Below, piece after piece: positions 18,754-28,800 of a stretch of 64,000 nt of DNA. This DNA comes from an uncultured Draconibacterium sp. (GTDB lineage Bacteria > Bacteroidota > Bacteroidia > Bacteroidales > Prolixibacteraceae), in the NCBI RefSeq assembly GCF_913063105.1, contig NZ_CAJXYQ010000007.1:186001-250000 (forward strand), given 5' to 3'. The position numbers and the translations under genes were made by a program. Every line of letters starts with the position of its first letter. Positions within the stretch are counted from its first letter, which is position 1. The notes under the pieces were generated by a model that was given only the letters and a program-made list of their open reading frames with translations, was not told the origin of the DNA and searched no databases.

Positions 18754-20046
18754 TTAAATAAAAAACTTGAGAATAAACAAGGCAGCTAACACCACCATAA
18801 CCACCGAAATATCTTTGTATTTTCCGGTTAACACTTTTAACAGCACGTACGAAAGCATACCAAACACAATACCTTCGGCAATACTGTAAGTTAATGGCAT
18901 TACAATAATGGTGATAAAGGCCGGAATAGATTCGGTAAAATTATCGAAGTCGATATTTAAAATCGGCGACATCATAAAGAATCCAACCAAAATAAGTGCC
19001 GGTGCTGTTGCAGCTGCAGGTACCATTGTAAATATCGGTGCAAAGAACAGGGCTATTAAAAACAAGGCTGCAGTGGCCAGCGAAGTTAATCCGGTACGTC
19101 CACCTTCGGAAACACCAGATGCACTTTCTACATAAGTTGTTACTGTACTTGTTCCAAAAATAGCTCCGAAGAATGTACCGATAGAGTCGGCAAAAAGCGC
19201 TTGTTTAACACGTGGTACTCTTCCTTCTTTATCCAACATGCCTGCTTTTGACGAAACACCAACCAGTGTTCCTACGGTATCAAACATATCCACAAAAAGG
19301 AAAGTAAACAGTACAATAAGCATATCAAGCGTAAAAATCTGGCTCCACTCAAATTTAAAAAAGATAGGTTCCAACGAAGGAGGTGCATCAACAAGGCTTC
19401 CTTCAGGCAAATGAGTAACACCAAAAGGCATACCTGCTATAGTTGCGGCAAAAATACCAATTAACAAGGCACCTTTAACTTTTAGTGCAAGTAATACGGC
19501 GGTAAGTACAACCCCTCCAAGGGCAATCAAAACCGGTGCCGAACCCATATCGCCTAAGCCTACCAATACAGCATCGTTGTTAACAATTACGCCAGCATTT
19601 TGCAAACCAATAAAGGCAATAAACAAACCAATACCTGCCGAAACAGCGTGTTTCAATGGCAACGGTATGGCGTTTACAATTAACTCCCGGATATTAAATG
19701 CCGTAAGTAAAATAAATATAATACCTTCAAGAAAAACAGCTGTTAAAGCAAACTGCCAGCTGTGTCCCATTCCGAGTACCACAGTAAAAGCAAAAAATGC
19801 ATTAAGACCCATACCCGGAGCCAGGGCAAAAGGTAATTTTGCCACCAGGGCCATAACCAGTGTAGCCACCAGGGCCGACAGAGCAGTTGCAGTAAATACT
19901 GCATTTTTGTCCATTCCGGTTGCGCTTAAAATGTCCGGATTTACCGCTAAAATATAAGCCATGGTCATAAACGTAGTTACACCGGCTAATATTTCCGTTT
20001 TAACGGTCGTCTTGTTTTCGTCGAGCTTAAAAAATTTATTCAACAT
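18754..20046 (-). CDS. NCS2/AzgA-type purine permease
   Basis: A 430-residue inner-membrane protein with about 12-14 TM helices. The start MLNKFFKLDENKTTVKTEILAGVTTF, the segment LAPGMGLNAFFAF and the DTVGTLVGVSSKAG motif are typical of the AzgA/PbuG group, proton symporters for adenine, guanine or hypoxanthine. Exact substrate cannot be read. It is 18 bp downstream of a Tsx/DUF5020-like outer-membrane gene, suggesting a two-membrane uptake path for purines or nucleosides. I see no purine riboswitch upstream. Confidence 0.88.
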   Translation of the reverse strand: MLNKFFKLDENKTTVKTEILAGVTTFMTMAYILAVNPDILSATGMDKNAVFTATALSALVATLVMALVAKLPFALAPGMGLNAFFAFTVVLGMGHSWQFALTAVFLEGIIFILLTAFNIRELIVNAIPLPLKHAVSAGIGLFIAFIGLQNAGVIVNNDAVLVGLGDMGSAPVLIALGGVVLTAVLLALKVKGALLIGIFAATIAGMPFGVTHLPEGSLVDAPPSLEPIFFKFEWSQIFTLDMLIVLFTFLFVDMFDTVGTLVGVSSKAGMLDKEGRVPRVKQALFADSIGTFFGAIFGTSTVTTYVESASGVSEGGRTGLTSLATAALFLIALFFAPIFTMVPAAATAPALILVGFFMMSPILNIDFDNFTESIPAFITIIVMPLTYSIAEGIVFGMLSYVLLKVLTGKYKDISVVMVVLAALFILKFFI

Positions 20047-20064
20047 TTTATTGTGGTATTAGAT

Positions 20065-20763
20065 TTAGAAAGTCCATTTTAAACCAAGTGTTGGTTTTAC
20101 AGCAAACTCGTCGCCAACAAAATTGTTACTCAGTTCAACCTCGCCACCAATGGCAAAGTTTTTTGAGGCATTGTACCACAATTGTGGCTCGCTTAAGAAA
20201 CGGTAGTCGGTTCCCCAAAACATTTCTTCCTTCCAGAAATCGGCAAAACCGGTAAATGTAAGTTTACCTTCTAACATTTGAATTACCCATACTGCAGTTA
20301 ATTGAAATCCGTTTTGGTTTTTTGTACCACCTTCAAGTTTATCTTTAATGTTCTTGTAGTTGGCCTGCAAAGTTAAAATCTTCGAGAAATCGGCCGATGC
20401 CCAGGTACGTTCGATACCTGCCAACCAGCAATTTTCAATCGGAATCCAAATACCATCGCCAATGCTCATTGTTCCGCCATTGTATTCAACACGAGGCATA
20501 AACTTTTGAGTTTCGTTCCATTTAAAAGCACGGGCAATTTCCCAGTAGGCTAACGAAATTCCATTGTCGATACCGGTACCATCAGCACCATAATCCATAT
20601 CAACAAAAAAGAATGTTGAACCATACTTGTCGGGTTTAAACATTTCAACTGTTGACGTCAGCATTTTTCTACCTTCGCCAAAATCATAATGTAACTGTAC
20701 GTTTTGGGCACTAACTGAAAACACGAATGCAACAAATGCAATTGCAAGTAAAAGTTTTTTCAT
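20065..20763 (-). CDS. DUF5020/Tsx-like outer-membrane protein
   Basis: A 232-residue protein with signal peptide (MKKLLLAIAFVAFVFSVSAQ) and alternating beta-strand pattern with repeated aromatic residues, ending in KPTLGLKWTF, an outer-membrane barrel terminus. It resembles the DUF5020 family, related to nucleoside-specific Tsx channels. Pairing with the NCS2 permease 18 bp downstream supports a role as a nucleobase or nucleoside channel. The assignment rests on remembered family likeness and context, not on a search. Confidence 0.7.
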   Translation of the reverse strand: MKKLLLAIAFVAFVFSVSAQNVQLHYDFGEGRKMLTSTVEMFKPDKYGSTFFFVDMDYGADGTGIDNGISLAYWEIARAFKWNETQKFMPRVEYNGGTMSIGDGIWIPIENCWLAGIERTWASADFSKILTLQANYKNIKDKLEGGTKNQNGFQLTAVWVIQMLEGKLTFTGFADFWKEEMFWGTDYRFLSEPQLWYNASKNFAIGGEVELSNNFVGDEFAVKPTLGLKWTF

Positions 20764-21148
20764 TTGTTAAATTTTTTTTGTTTGCCGAATGATCCATAAA
20801 TTCGAAATCATCCGGTAACTCGCATGAATCTTAGTAAAACATCAAATGTGAAATGTTAAATTTTACAAGGCTCATGGTCGTTTCATACTTAATTAAATTA
20901 AAAGAATTTGATACAATGTGGCAACAAAAGTAATTAATCTTTCTTTTTTCGAAAATAAAATTGAGCTAAGTGACTCTTTATAGAAACGTTATACATAAAA
21001 GAACCCCGGTTAGGACAACCGGGGCATTTCATTGAAATCGGGAAGATAAAAAATAAGGGTCTTATATAATATATATTCTCAAAATTAGTAAAAAGTAACC
21101 CCTTTTGCCAAAATTTTCAGCTGAAAAGGCACTTCAAAAATGCTGTTT
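20764..21148. other. Intergenic region upstream of the purine uptake genes
   Basis: About 385 bp holding the A+T-rich promoter region of the minus-strand Tsx/NCS2 pair and the terminator of the DUF2461 gene. No open frame, riboswitch or RNA gene is recognised. Confidence 0.5.
21004..21024 (-). terminator. Terminator after the DUF2461 gene
   Basis: CCCCGGTT / AACCGGGG with a 5-nt loop, followed on the minus strand by TTCTTTTATG. Confidence 0.65.
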
Positions 21149-21799
21149 TCAGGCAAGTGCATCATATAAAAAAGCATTAACCGGATAAAGCAACTCAAAA
21201 CGCTTAACCATCTCGTCAATATAGTTTGGTCCGGCCACAACGCTGTTTTCCAGCGAAGCAGAGTAAATAAACGATTTATACTTTAAAAGTTCAATGTATT
21301 CATGGTCTTTCGGATAGCCCTTGGGTGCCAGTTTTAGTTTATCGTCATACATTTCAGGAAATTGCTTTTTAAAATCCTTTTCATTTCCTATTTCCAGAAA
21401 ATCTTTCGCATGGTCGGCCATGTAGGCCCTGAGTTTTTTTAGTACCGGAGCCGGTGGCATATAAATTCCACCACCAATAAAACTACTGCCCGGCTCAATA
21501 TGGAAATAATACCCCGGATTCATACTTTTTCGGCCTCCGGTGCAAATAAAGCTGCCAAAATTTGTTTTGTATGGCTGTTTGTCTTTCGAAAAACGTACAT
21601 CGCGAAAAATCCTAAACACGCAGTCCTTTGGCGACAACCCCCTTACCGATGAATCAAATTTACTTATCTCGTTTATTAATACATCGGTAATAAATAGTAC
21701 TTTATCCCTGCTTTCTTCATACCATTTTCGGTTATCCTGAAACCATTCGCGATTATTGTTTTCCGACAGTTGTTTTAAAAACCCAAGAACTTTCTCCAT
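21149..21799 (-). CDS. DUF2461 family protein
   Basis: A 216-residue cytoplasmic protein of the DUF2461 (TIGR02453) family, with NNREWFQDNRKWYEESRDKV at the N-terminus, FRIFRDVRFSKDKQPYKTNFG in the middle and GGGIYMPPAPVLKKLR. The family is widespread in Bacteroidota and fungi but has no established function that I know. It is divergently oriented from ispD with 53 bp between them, so the two share a short promoter region. Confidence 0.85.
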   Translation of the reverse strand: MEKVLGFLKQLSENNNREWFQDNRKWYEESRDKVLFITDVLINEISKFDSSVRGLSPKDCVFRIFRDVRFSKDKQPYKTNFGSFICTGGRKSMNPGYYFHIEPGSSFIGGGIYMPPAPVLKKLRAYMADHAKDFLEIGNEKDFKKQFPEMYDDKLKLAPKGYPKDHEYIELLKYKSFIYSASLENSVVAGPNYIDEMVKRFELLYPVNAFLYDALA

Positions 21800-21852
21800 A
21801 GTCTGATATTTTGCGCTATTTTTAAATTGAATTTAAGTAAAAAACAAAACCC

Positions 21853-22524
21853 ATGCTAAAAAAGTTTGCGTTAATTGTTGCCGGTGGCAGTGGTAACCGA
21901 ATGAACAGTTCTGTTCCAAAACAATTTTTGGAAATTAAGGGGAAACCGGTTTTAATGTTCACTTTTGAAGCCTTTTTAAACTTTGACCCGCAAATTGAGT
22001 TCGTGCTAGTATTGCCCCAAAGCCAGGTTGAAACGTGGAAAAAACTTTGTAAAAAGCACGCATTTTACACCAACTACAAACTCGCCTTTGGCGGCGAAAA
22101 CAGGTTTCAGTCGGTACGCAACGGCCTTGAGCTGATAAAAGAGGAAGGCATTGTTTTTATACACGATGGTGTTCGGCCATTGGTTTCAGCACAAACCATT
22201 CGAAATTGCTTTAACACCGCCCAAAAATACGGCAATGCCCTACCGGTTGTTGCCCCGGCCGAATCGGTTCGATATGCCGATGAAATGGGCAATAAAGCCG
22301 TTGACCGAAGCAAATACTTCCTGGTACAAACACCACAAACCTTTACCGTAAACGCCATTAAGCAAGCCTATAAATCGGCTCCAAACGAGCAGTTTACCGA
22401 CGATTCATCAGTGCTTGAATTTGCCGGCAAAAAAATTCATTTGGTTGATGGCAACCGCGAAAACATTAAAATTACATGGCCCCAGGATTTAATTGTTGCC
22501 CAATCTTTTCTTTTTCCACAATAA
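21853..22524 (+). CDS. ispD: 2-C-methyl-D-erythritol 4-phosphate cytidylyltransferase
   Basis: A 223-residue nucleotidyltransferase of the MEP isoprenoid pathway; it joins MEP and CTP to CDP-ME. The glycine-rich CTP-binding loop LIVAGGSGNRMNSSVPKQF at the N-terminus, HDGVRPLV near residue 100 and the C-terminal DDSSVLEFAG and GNRENIKIT segments are typical IspD motifs. Length is normal. It belongs to the same pathway as dxs at the window start. It stands alone, with a TetR-RND cluster 194 bp downstream. Confidence 0.94.
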   Translation: MLKKFALIVAGGSGNRMNSSVPKQFLEIKGKPVLMFTFEAFLNFDPQIEFVLVLPQSQVETWKKLCKKHAFYTNYKLAFGGENRFQSVRNGLELIKEEGIVFIHDGVRPLVSAQTIRNCFNTAQKYGNALPVVAPAESVRYADEMGNKAVDRSKYFLVQTPQTFTVNAIKQAYKSAPNEQFTDDSSVLEFAGKKIHLVDGNRENIKITWPQDLIVAQSFLFPQ

Positions 22525-22576
22525 AATAAGTGGCATTTATTGGTAAAATTTCGACACTTACCGATTTTTCTCAGGG

Positions 22577-22600
22577 AAACTATTTAAATCTAAATAGTTT
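22577..22600. promoter_or_regulatory. Palindromic candidate operator for the TetR regulator
   Basis: AAACTATTTA and TAAATAGTTT form perfect 10-bp arms around AATC, about 120 bp before the TetR gene start. A third half-site-like AAACTAT follows at 22607. A likely autoregulatory site. Confidence 0.5.
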
Positions 22601-22706
22601 TGCAGGAAACTATAAGCTACACAAATGCCTTATTTAATAGCTACTTTGTAAAATTAACTTTAAGTAAACTTTTAATTCTATTAAAGTTTCCGAATAAAAA
22701 AAGGAA

Positions 22707-22714
22707 TACATTTG
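22707..22714 (+). promoter_or_regulatory. Candidate -7 element of the TetR-RND operon
   Basis: TACATTTG matches TAnnTTTG exactly and ends only 4 nt before the GTG start at 22719. If used, the mRNA would be almost leaderless. Confidence 0.45.
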
Positions 22715-22718
22715 CTAC

Positions 22719-23345
22719 GTGGAAGAAAAGAAGAAATATATTATCGAGAATGTGGGCCGCCTTTACATGACCCAGGGTATAAGGGCGGTAACCATGGATG
22801 ACGTAGCGGCGGAGTTTGGCATTTCGAAAAAAACACTTTACCAATATTTTAAGGACAAAAAAGACCTGGTTACCCAGGTGGTTGCATTTTTTCTTGAAGA
22901 AAGCGGCAAAACATTTAAAGAAATGGCCGACAATAATGCCATAGACAGTATGTTTCTGATTAGAAAACATGTAGCCTTTATTTTTAAGTTCTACAATAAT
23001 GGTATTGAGAAGGACCTCAGAAAATACTACCCGGAATTGTACAAAAAAGTAAATGAAGTAAAACGCGAGCGCATTTTTACCAACACCATTGCAAACCTTA
23101 AGTTAGGCATGGAGCAGGGCGTTTACCGCACTGATATTGACCCATACTTTATTGCCAAACTCCAGGTTGGGCGAATGCTTTATACCATGAATCCCGACTT
23201 CGGAATTTTTGAGGAATACGAAGTAAATTCGCTGGCATTTTTTGATGGCATGATGGACTACCACATGAATGCAATTTGCAACGACAAAGGAAAAAAATAT
23301 TATAGAAAACAATTAAACAAAGTTCAGAATGAAGAAAATAACTAG
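22719..23345 (+). CDS. TetR/AcrR family transcriptional regulator
   Basis: A 208-residue regulator with an N-terminal helix-turn-helix at about 24-50 (AVTMDDVAAEFGISKKTLYQYFKDKKDLV) and a helical ligand-binding C-terminal domain. The start is a GTG at 22719. The stop lies inside the TolC gene (17-bp overlap), so the regulator is the first gene of the RND efflux operon and probably represses it until a toxic ligand binds. A perfect palindrome upstream is its likely operator. Confidence 0.9.
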   Translation: MEEKKKYIIENVGRLYMTQGIRAVTMDDVAAEFGISKKTLYQYFKDKKDLVTQVVAFFLEESGKTFKEMADNNAIDSMFLIRKHVAFIFKFYNNGIEKDLRKYYPELYKKVNEVKRERIFTNTIANLKLGMEQGVYRTDIDPYFIAKLQVGRMLYTMNPDFGIFEEYEVNSLAFFDGMMDYHMNAICNDKGKKYYRKQLNKVQNEENN

Positions 23346-24669
23346 TCAACTACTCTTGTTTTTTGTCATGTCTGTGATGAGCCTTACGCTTAACGCTCAG
23401 GAAGAAAACACAAGTTTCACCCTTGATGAGGCCACTCAATACGCCATGCAAAATTCATACGTTTTGTTTAATACGAAACAAGATGTTAGTATTGCCCGCA
23501 AAAAAGTATGGGAAACCATTACTACCGGTTTGCCCCAGGTTGCAGGCTCGGCCAACTATAACTGGTTTTTAAACCTCCCGGTTTCATTAATCCCTGCTGA
23601 ATTTGTGGGCGGAGAACCCGGTGAATATTACCCGGTAAAATTTGGACAGGATTATAGCGCCGATTTTGGCTTCAGTGTGTCGCAACAAATTTTTGATGGC
23701 TCGTGGATTGTTGGAGTAAGCTCGGCCGAGTTGTATTTAAACCTGGCCAAACAAGCTAACGAAAAAACTGAAATTGATATTAGAAACGCTGTTGCCCAGG
23801 CCTACTACATGGTACTAATTAGCGAACGTTACAAACAGGTAATGCTCGAAAACCTCGAAAACAGCAAGCGGCTTTATGAAGAAACCAAGGTGTATTTTGA
23901 GAACGGATTTCGTGAACAGCAGGATGTGGATCAGCTCCGGATTTTGCAAAAAAATGCGGAGAATGAAGTACTCCGATCAGAACGCGAATTAATTGTTGCC
24001 AAAACAGTTTTAAAATACACGATGGGGATTGATCTGGAGCAGGAAATTATGCTGAGCGACGACCTCGAAGTATTTGTATTGCCCCTGGTTGAAGAAAAAA
24101 ACAGCATCAATCTTGACCTGATTAACCATATCGATTATCGTTTGGCACAATCGAATTTCCAGGTTTCAGAAAAATTGTATCGACTTGAGAAGGTGGCCTA
24201 TTTGCCAAAATTTAATGCATTTTACAGCTACACCCGAACATCGTACAGCAACAGTGCCAACCTGTTTAAAGAAGAATGGTATCCATCTTCGCTAATCGGG
24301 TTTCAGGCATCCATACCTATTTTCAATTCCGGGAATAAACGATCGAAGGTACAGCAAGCCCGCCTCGAGCTGGATAAAGCAGAAAACGACAAACGCCTGA
24401 TGGAAATCACGCTTCAAAAAGATTATTTAACAGCATCGGCGGAAATGCAAACGGCCCGCGAACAGTTTTTAAACACTAGAGAAAACCGCGACCTGGCAGA
24501 GAGTATTTTAGATAAAACACAAATAAAATTTAATAACGGTATGGTAAGCAGTGCCGAATTATCGCAGCAGGAAACCCAATACATTACTACCTGGCAACAA
24601 CTGGTAACATCTACAATGTCGTTGCTACAGGCCGATCTTAACCTGAAAAAAGCTGCAGGAGCCTTATAG
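23329..24669 (+). CDS. TolC-family outer-membrane efflux protein
   Basis: A 446-residue protein with signal peptide (to about residue 24, LTLNAQ) and two repeated OEP domains made of long helices and short barrel strands. Typical segments include FTLDEATQYAMQNS at the start and the second-half motif EWYPSSLIGFQASIPIF. It forms the trimeric outer-membrane duct of a tripartite RND pump. It overlaps the TetR gene by 17 bp and is followed by the adaptor gene after 24 bp. Confidence 0.93.
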   Translation: MKKITSQLLLFFVMSVMSLTLNAQEENTSFTLDEATQYAMQNSYVLFNTKQDVSIARKKVWETITTGLPQVAGSANYNWFLNLPVSLIPAEFVGGEPGEYYPVKFGQDYSADFGFSVSQQIFDGSWIVGVSSAELYLNLAKQANEKTEIDIRNAVAQAYYMVLISERYKQVMLENLENSKRLYEETKVYFENGFREQQDVDQLRILQKNAENEVLRSERELIVAKTVLKYTMGIDLEQEIMLSDDLEVFVLPLVEEKNSINLDLINHIDYRLAQSNFQVSEKLYRLEKVAYLPKFNAFYSYTRTSYSNSANLFKEEWYPSSLIGFQASIPIFNSGNKRSKVQQARLELDKAENDKRLMEITLQKDYLTASAEMQTAREQFLNTRENRDLAESILDKTQIKFNNGMVSSAELSQQETQYITTWQQLVTSTMSLLQADLNLKKAAGAL

Positions 24670-24693
24670 TAAAAACAGAAAAAACAATATCAA

Positions 24694-25815
24694 ATGAAAC
24701 GAATTATATTTTTAGTAACAGCAACACTTTTATTATCGGCTTGCGGAAATACAAATGTTACCGACGAAGCCGGAAAAAGAAAACAAATTCAAGAGCTAAA
24801 ACAGCAGGTTCATACACTTGAGCAACAAATTGAAGCATTGGAAAAAGAGCTTACTGCTGAGGAGAAAACGGAGTTTGTAAACATTAAAACTACGCGCCTC
24901 GAGAATCAAAAGTTTGAACACTTTATTGAAGTTACGGGTAAAGTTGAGGCCGAACAGGATGTAGATGTCAGCCCCGAAACCTCGGGTGTAATTAAAGAAG
25001 TAATGGTTGTTGAAGGACAACAGGTGAACAAAGGGCAAATTATGGCACGGCTGAATACCGATTTGCTTGAAAGATCGATTGAAGAACTGGAGGTTCAGCT
25101 CGATTTGGCCATAACCAATTACGAACGCCAGAAAAACCTTTGGGACCAAAACATTGGCTCTGAAATGCAGTACCTGCAGGCAAAAAACAATAAAGAAACG
25201 CTTGAAAAAAGGATTTCAAGCCTGAATACGCAAATTGAAATGGCCGAAGTTAAATCGCCAATTAACGGAATTGTTGATATTGTTTACCAAAAGAAAGGAC
25301 ACATTGGAAGTCCACAGGTGCCTTTTGCCAAGGTAATAAATACCCAAAGCATAAAAATTTACGCCGACATTTCAGAAACCTACATCACAAAAATACACAA
25401 AGGCGATGATGTGCAGGTGCGATTCCCGGCTTTGGACAAAACTGTTTCGGCAAAAATTAATCAAATTGGAAACACCATCGACCCCAACAACCGTACATTT
25501 CGGGTACGTATCAACCTAAACAACAATTCAAACCTGATAAAACCCAACCTGGTATCAATTATCTCGTTGCGCGACTACGTGAATGAAGTGGCTATTGTTG
25601 TGCCTTCTCTTTTTATTAAAGAAGATTTTAACGGGCACTACACCTATATTGTTGAAAAAACCGATGGCAATAATGTAGCCAAAAAAGTATATGTAACGCC
25701 CGGGGTAACGAACAATAACATGACCGAAATTACTCAAGGATTAACTGCTGGCACCGAAGTTATTTCGGAAGGGTATAGCCAGGTTGTTAACGGCACGCCT
25801 GTTCAAATCAATTAA
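24694..25815 (+). CDS. RND efflux periplasmic adaptor lipoprotein (MFP)
   Basis: A 373-residue membrane-fusion protein with lipobox Cys17 (LLLSAC), so anchored to a membrane by lipid. An unusual short coiled coil follows at about 27-60 (IQELKQQVHTLEQQIEALEK). Next come the lipoyl-like half motifs VSPETSGVIKEVMVVEGQQV and AEVKSPINGIVD, the alpha-hairpin between them, and the beta-barrel. It bridges the RND pump and the TolC duct. It is the third gene of the tetR-tolC-mfp-rnd operon. Confidence 0.92.
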   Translation: MKRIIFLVTATLLLSACGNTNVTDEAGKRKQIQELKQQVHTLEQQIEALEKELTAEEKTEFVNIKTTRLENQKFEHFIEVTGKVEAEQDVDVSPETSGVIKEVMVVEGQQVNKGQIMARLNTDLLERSIEELEVQLDLAITNYERQKNLWDQNIGSEMQYLQAKNNKETLEKRISSLNTQIEMAEVKSPINGIVDIVYQKKGHIGSPQVPFAKVINTQSIKIYADISETYITKIHKGDDVQVRFPALDKTVSAKINQIGNTIDPNNRTFRVRINLNNNSNLIKPNLVSIISLRDYVNEVAIVVPSLFIKEDFNGHYTYIVEKTDGNNVAKKVYVTPGVTNNNMTEITQGLTAGTEVISEGYSQVVNGTPVQIN

Positions 25816-25839
25816 ACACCTACCAAAAAATTCTTCAAA

Positions 25840-28800
25840 ATGGAGAAAGAAACAGAAAAGAAAAACATAGAAATAACGCGTAAGTTTAAACCAACATTTC
25901 TTGCGCTAAGCAACAAAATAACGGTTTATATATTTGCCGTGTTGCTGGTATTTTTTGGTTTGTATTCGTACAACCAGATGCCACGCGAAGCCATGCCCGA
26001 AGTAGTGGTTCCGTATATTTTTATACAAACTTTGTATCCGGGAAACTCGCCGGTTGATATTGAAAACCTTGTTACAAGGCCTATCGAAAAAGAACTAAAA
26101 GGGTTAAAAGGGGTAAAAAAGGTATCATCAGCATCTTTTCAGGATGTAAGTACTATTATTGTTGAGTACACCACAAATGTAACCATAAAGCAGGCCTTGC
26201 AAGATACCAAAGACCGGGTTGATAAAGCAAAATCGGAATTACCAACCGACCTGCCCAGCGATCCGTATGTTACCGATTTCGATCTTTCGGAATTCCCCAT
26301 TATGAACGTAAACGTATCGGGCGAATACAGCATGCGCGACCTGAAAAAATTTGCAGAAGTAATGCAGGATGAATTTGAATCCTATCGCGAAATATCAGAA
26401 GCCAGTATACGTGGTGTTGAAGAACGCGAGATCCAAATTGAAGTAGATCCACACAAGCTGGATGCAGTTGGCTTATCATTTGAAGATGTGGCACTTGCCA
26501 TACAATTTGAAAATATCAGCATGGGAGCCGGTCAATTTACCGCAGATCAGATAAGGCGAACCATTCGTACTGATGCCAATTACACCGACATCAAACAAAT
26601 TGCCAATACCATCATTAAGGTAAATATGGGCAAACCGGTATATATCCGCGATATTGCCACGGTAATTGATGGCTACAAAGAACAGGCCACTATTGCCCGT
26701 GTTGATAATAAACCTGTAGTAACCTTATCGGTAACAAAAAAGTCGGGCGAAAATATTCTTTCTGCTGCTGAAAATGTTTTTAAAGGAATTGACCAGCTAA
26801 AGGCACGCGGGCAAATTCCCAAAGACCTTGAAGTGGTGATTACCGACGACATGACCATTGAAATCGAGAACACCATTTCGAGCCTCGAAAACAGCATTAT
26901 CCTTGGAATGATCCTGGTAACTTTTGTACTCTTCCTTTTCCTTGGTTTTAGAAATGCCCTGTTTGCAGGCCTGGCCATTCCCATGTCGATGTTCCTTTCG
27001 TTTGTAATTTTGCAACAAACCGGAATTACCCTGAACTCGATGGTGCTTTACGGCCTTATTCTGGCACTGGGGATGTTGGTTGATAATGCCATTGTTGTGG
27101 TTGAAAATGTTTACCGCCTGTACAGTAACGGGGTCCCTTTGCTAAAAGCTACCAAGCAAGGTGTTAGCGAGATTGCGTTCCCCATTATTTCGTCAACACT
27201 TACCACACTTGCAGCCTTTTTCCCGCTGCTGGCCTGGGAAGGAATGATTGGTGAGTTTATGAAGATTTTCCCGCAAACACTGATTGTTGTTCTTGCTTCA
27301 TCGTTGTTTGTGGCATTAATAATAAACCCGGCCTTTATTGCCGGCTTTATGAAGATTGAAGACATTACCAAAAAAGCCAACAAAAAACGCATACTGCGAA
27401 ATGCAGCTATTTTGGCCGGACTGGCAATACCGTTTTATGTTATGCAGGTTTTCCTCTTAGCTAATTTATTGGCAACAATTGTTGTAATTATGCTGCTCAA
27501 TCTGTTTGTGCTAAGAGGATTGGCCCGTTGGTTTCAAACAAAATTACTTGTGGCACTCGAAAATTTCTACACAAGGCAGCTAAGGCATGCATTGTCGGGT
27601 CCGTGGCCCTACGTTTATTTTGGAGGAACAGTTATTTTGCTATTCTTCTCGATGGGTTTCTATTTTGGTAACAATCCAAAAATGGTTTTCTTCCCCGATG
27701 TACCGCCAAATACTGTATTTGTAACCATGGAATTACCACTGGGAACATCAATTGAACGTACCGATAAAGTGGCCAGCGAAGTTGAAGCGATTGTTAAAAA
27801 CACCCTTGCACCGTACGAAAACATTGTAAAATCGGTTACAACAAATGTTGGTGTTGGCAAAGGAGGTATGTTTGAAAACGAATCGAGTCCGAATAAATGC
27901 CTGATATCAATTAGTTTTGTGCAGTTTAAGTACCGCGAAGGACTAAACACCAGCACAATAATGCAACAAATTGCCAAAGACCTTGATGGTTTTGTTGGGG
28001 CAAAAATATTTGTTGAAACGGGAGATATGGGACCTCCTACCGGAAACCCTGTAAATATTGATATTAGTGGAGATGAATTTGACCAACTAATTGCAATTAC
28101 CGACGATTTTCTAAAAATTATAGAAGAAGACAACATACCAGGAATTGATGAACTGAAATTAAATATCAATACCAATCAGCCTGAGATGTTGATAGAGGTT
28201 GATCGCGAACAGGCACGTCTGTACGAACTTTCAACACAACAAATTGCCCTGGCGTTCAGAAATGCAATATACGGTTTCGAGGCCAGTCAGTTTAAAGACG
28301 GCGAAGATGAATATGACATCTTTGTTCGTTTGGAAGAAAAGTACAGAAACGATGTATCAACATTAATGAACCAGAAAATTCCGGTAAACGGGTACTCCAT
28401 TCCTATTTCGTCGGTTGCTAAATTTAAATTTACCAGCTCATACGACAAAATCAGCCGTATCGATTTTAAACGCGTTATAACCATTTCGTCGCAGGTGGTT
28501 GAAGGTTATAATGCCAACGAAATTAACACCCGTATTGAGCAACTTCTGGCAGACTACAAAATGCCAGCCGGTTACACTTACGAATTTACCGGCGAGCAAA
28601 AAGAACAAGCCGAAAGTATGGAATTTTTAGCTTTTGCGCTGCTGATTGCTGTTGCCATGATTATGATTATAATGGTTACGCAGTTTAACTCGTTTATCCG
28701 CCCGGCCATTATTATTGCAACTGTTATATTTAGTACAATTGGTGTATTCCTGGGGCTGGGAATATTTAAAATGGAATTTGTGGTTATTATGACCGGAATT

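Noticed and set aside
20764-20960. Purine riboswitch upstream of the Tsx/NCS2 pair
   Set aside because: The minus-strand leader lacks the conserved purine-aptamer junction and loop sequences.
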